DNA from: Devosia sp. YR412
GTDB taxonomy: Bacteria; Pseudomonadota; Alphaproteobacteria; Rhizobiales; Devosiaceae
Length of the DNA: 64,000 nucleotides
Assembly (NCBI RefSeq): GCF_900110945.1
Contig: NZ_FOFL01000006.1
Coordinates: forward strand, 124,001-188,000
Direction of reading: 5' to 3'
Part shown: one piece after another, positions 63,016-64,000 of the stretch
Layout of the letters: each line of letters starts with the position of its first letter
Position numbering within the stretch: position 1 is the stretch's first letter
The notes under the pieces: generated by a model
The model's input: the letters and a program-made list of their open reading frames with translations, nothing else
What the model was told of the DNA's origin: nothing
The model's database searches: none
Translations under genes and position numbers: made by a program

Positions 63016-63189
63016 ATGTCACTGCCATACAACGCCTCCCTTGTTCGAGATCTAAAGCGGTGGACGTTTTGTAGCGAAGTGGTTCGGTCTTGCCAACCGG
63101 GTTTTTGCGACGTTGCAACGGGTGATGCTGGAAAGACACAGGGGTTGTTGGCACACTTTCACCCACCCACGGTGTCACCCCGGCCTTGA
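63016..63189 (+). pseudogene. 57-codon ORF, possible remnant of a DUF559-type gene
   Basis: ATG 63016 follows GGGGAGG by 5 bases, the best ribosome site in the gap. The product starts MSLPYNASLVRDLKRW; from memory many DUF559 (endonuclease-like) proteins open MSLPYN..LV, but the rest shows no match and the frame stops inside repeat copy E. Either a decayed or interrupted gene start or a small novel protein. Low confidence. Confidence 0.25.
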
Positions 63190-63206
63190 GCCGGGATGAC
63201 CTCGCG
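63164..63206. repeat. Palindromic repeat, family 1 copy E (single arm)
   Basis: CACCCACGGTGTCA followed by the arm CCCCGGCCTTGAGCCGGG and TGACC; only half of the full element is present. Confidence 0.75.
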
Positions 63207-63287
63207 CGAGTGGAAGGCTCAGATAATAACCACCCGCCATACGCCCGGCGCGCCATTCGAGCACAGGTCTCATGGCCTTCTTGCCTA

Positions 63288-63312
63288 AAAATCGCTCCAC
63301 TGGAGCGATTTT
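63288..63312 (-). terminator. Intrinsic terminator of the lipid kinase gene
   Basis: 11-bp stem AAAATCGCTCC / GGAGCGATTTT with 3-base loop; on the minus strand it ends in TTTTTAGG. A few bases past the kinase stop. Confidence 0.85.
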
Positions 63313-63317
63313 GCCTT

Positions 63318-64000
63318 TCAGGCCGGCGCGAAGACAGTCACAGCACTCGGCCGGATGACAAAATGCGCCGGCGTCTGTGTCACCAGATCGCCATCCGTAT
63401 TGATCGCCATCGGCTCCCTGGTCCGAATATCGAACTCAGTGCTCTTCGCCGTCCGCACCTCGTCCCAGGCACCATGTTCACCCCGCCGGAACGCACCGAG
63501 CATCAGGCCGAATTTCCAGACATTCTTGAGCTCCAGCGAATAAAGATCGAGATGCCCGTCCTCGATCGTCGCATCGGCATGGATCACCGTGCCACCGCCG
63601 TAATGCACGCCATTGCCCACCGCGATCTGCAGTGTCTTGACCTTGACCGTTCCACTATCGCTGATGATCTCCGCCCGGAACGGCTTGGCCTTCAGCGCCA
63701 CCTTGGTCGCCGCCATGGCATAGCCCAGCTTGCCCCAGCGCCGCTTGGCCTCAGGCGTCAGGCCCTTGGCAAGATCGACCGACAGGCCGAGGCTGGCCAC
63801 GTTGAAAAACGGATGGCCATTGACCTCGCCGAGATCGACCCGGCTGGTATGGCCGGCCACGATGATATCGGCGGCCTTCAGCAGATCGTCGGGAATGCCC
63901 AGCGTGCGCGCCAGGTCATTGGCCGTGCCCATCGGCATGACGCCCAAGGGCAGGCCGGTTTCCAGCACGCCGCGGGCCGCCGAATTGATCGTGCCATCAC
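63318..64000 (-). CDS. Lipid/diacylglycerol kinase (YegS/DagK type), 5' end outside window
   Basis: C-terminal about 227 residues of a diacylglycerol-kinase-fold protein; the frame is open to the window edge, where DGTINSAARGVLETG continues the catalytic GGDGT motif. Then PLGVMPMGTANDLARTLGI (nucleotide site), HPFFNVASLGLSVDLAKGL, AVGNGVHYGGGTVIHADATIEDGHLDLY and a terminal beta-sandwich (TDGDLVTQTPAHFVI), all typical. Phosphorylates a lipid at the inner face of the membrane; the lipid is not known. A good terminator follows. Confidence 0.9.
   Translation of the reverse strand, partial: DGTINSAARGVLETGLPLGVMPMGTANDLARTLGIPDDLLKAADIIVAGHTSRVDLGEVNGHPFFNVASLGLSVDLAKGLTPEAKRRWGKLGYAMAATKVALKAKPFRAEIISDSGTVKVKTLQIAVGNGVHYGGGTVIHADATIEDGHLDLYSLELKNVWKFGLMLGAFRRGEHGAWDEVRTAKSTEFDIRTREPMAINTDGDLVTQTPAHFVIRPSAVTVFAPA

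Larger units (their letters stand above)
62822..63317. other. 496-base intergenic stretch
   Basis: Contains an apparent upstream region for the ABC exporter (nothing definite), a small ORF with a good ribosome site (63016-63189), the single-arm family 1 repeat copy E and the lipid kinase terminator. No larger gene is seen on either strand. Confidence 0.5.

Overview
The window is high-GC DNA with dense, mostly overlapping operons. It reads like a chromosomal segment of an alphaproteobacterium of the order Hyphomicrobiales, most like Devosia or a relative. This is inferred from GcrA with a perfect CtrA box and several GANTC sites in its promoter, an argD-argF-hslO block, an N-formylglutamate amidohydrolase/ethanolamine-permease cluster and rhizobial-type repeats. 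No rRNA, tRNA, CRISPR array, phage gene or transposase was seen.

Layout. 1-9.3 kb: two paralogous LacI regulators, a glycoside hydrolase family 2 enzyme and a complete binding-protein-dependent sugar importer (ATPase, binding protein, two permeases). 9.3-13.9 kb: a sulfur/thiol module with a CcdA/SoxV-like electron carrier and a periplasmic thioredoxin, divergent from a double-domain periplasmic rhodanese, a YeeE/YedE sulfur transporter, a 143-residue secreted protein made almost wholly of NPCA-type repeats (13 Cys), and an unrecognised His/Cys-motif protein. 14-17.7 kb: an SbcD/SbcC-like (YhaO/YhaN-type) nuclease-ATPase pair. 17.7-23.8 kb: a fully overlapping propionyl-CoA to succinyl-CoA operon (pccB, pccA, mutase, epimerase). 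23.9-31.8 kb: treY, then a YtfQRT-YjfF-type galactofuranose importer with its FadR/GntR regulator. 32-39.4 kb: an ABC-F ATPase, a membrane diguanylate cyclase, a siderophore-interacting protein behind an iron-box-like dyad, a family 2 glycosyltransferase and a LuxR solo with a tra-box-like dyad.

39.5-46.3 kb: hslO, argF, argD, gcrA, phoR and ppk2. 46.5-53.2 kb: N-formylglutamate amidohydrolase, ethanolamine-type permease, glutamine-synthetase-like ligase, aldehyde dehydrogenase and Fe-alcohol dehydrogenase, which together suggest a gamma-glutamylation route for an amino alcohol. 53.3-58.6 kb: uxuB-like and kdgK (hexuronate breakdown), DUF924, a Zn-alcohol dehydrogenase and a CatE-like VOC dioxygenase. 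58.8-64 kb: a chemoreceptor, an ABC exporter, a possible gene remnant and the 3' part of a YegS-type lipid kinase.

At least three families of GC-rich palindromic repeats occupy the spaces between genes: family 1 has five copies, two of them flanking the glutamine-synthetase-like gene as direct repeats; family 2 has two copies, both between convergent genes; family 3 is seen once. The least explained part is the sulfur/thiol module with the NPCA-repeat protein.
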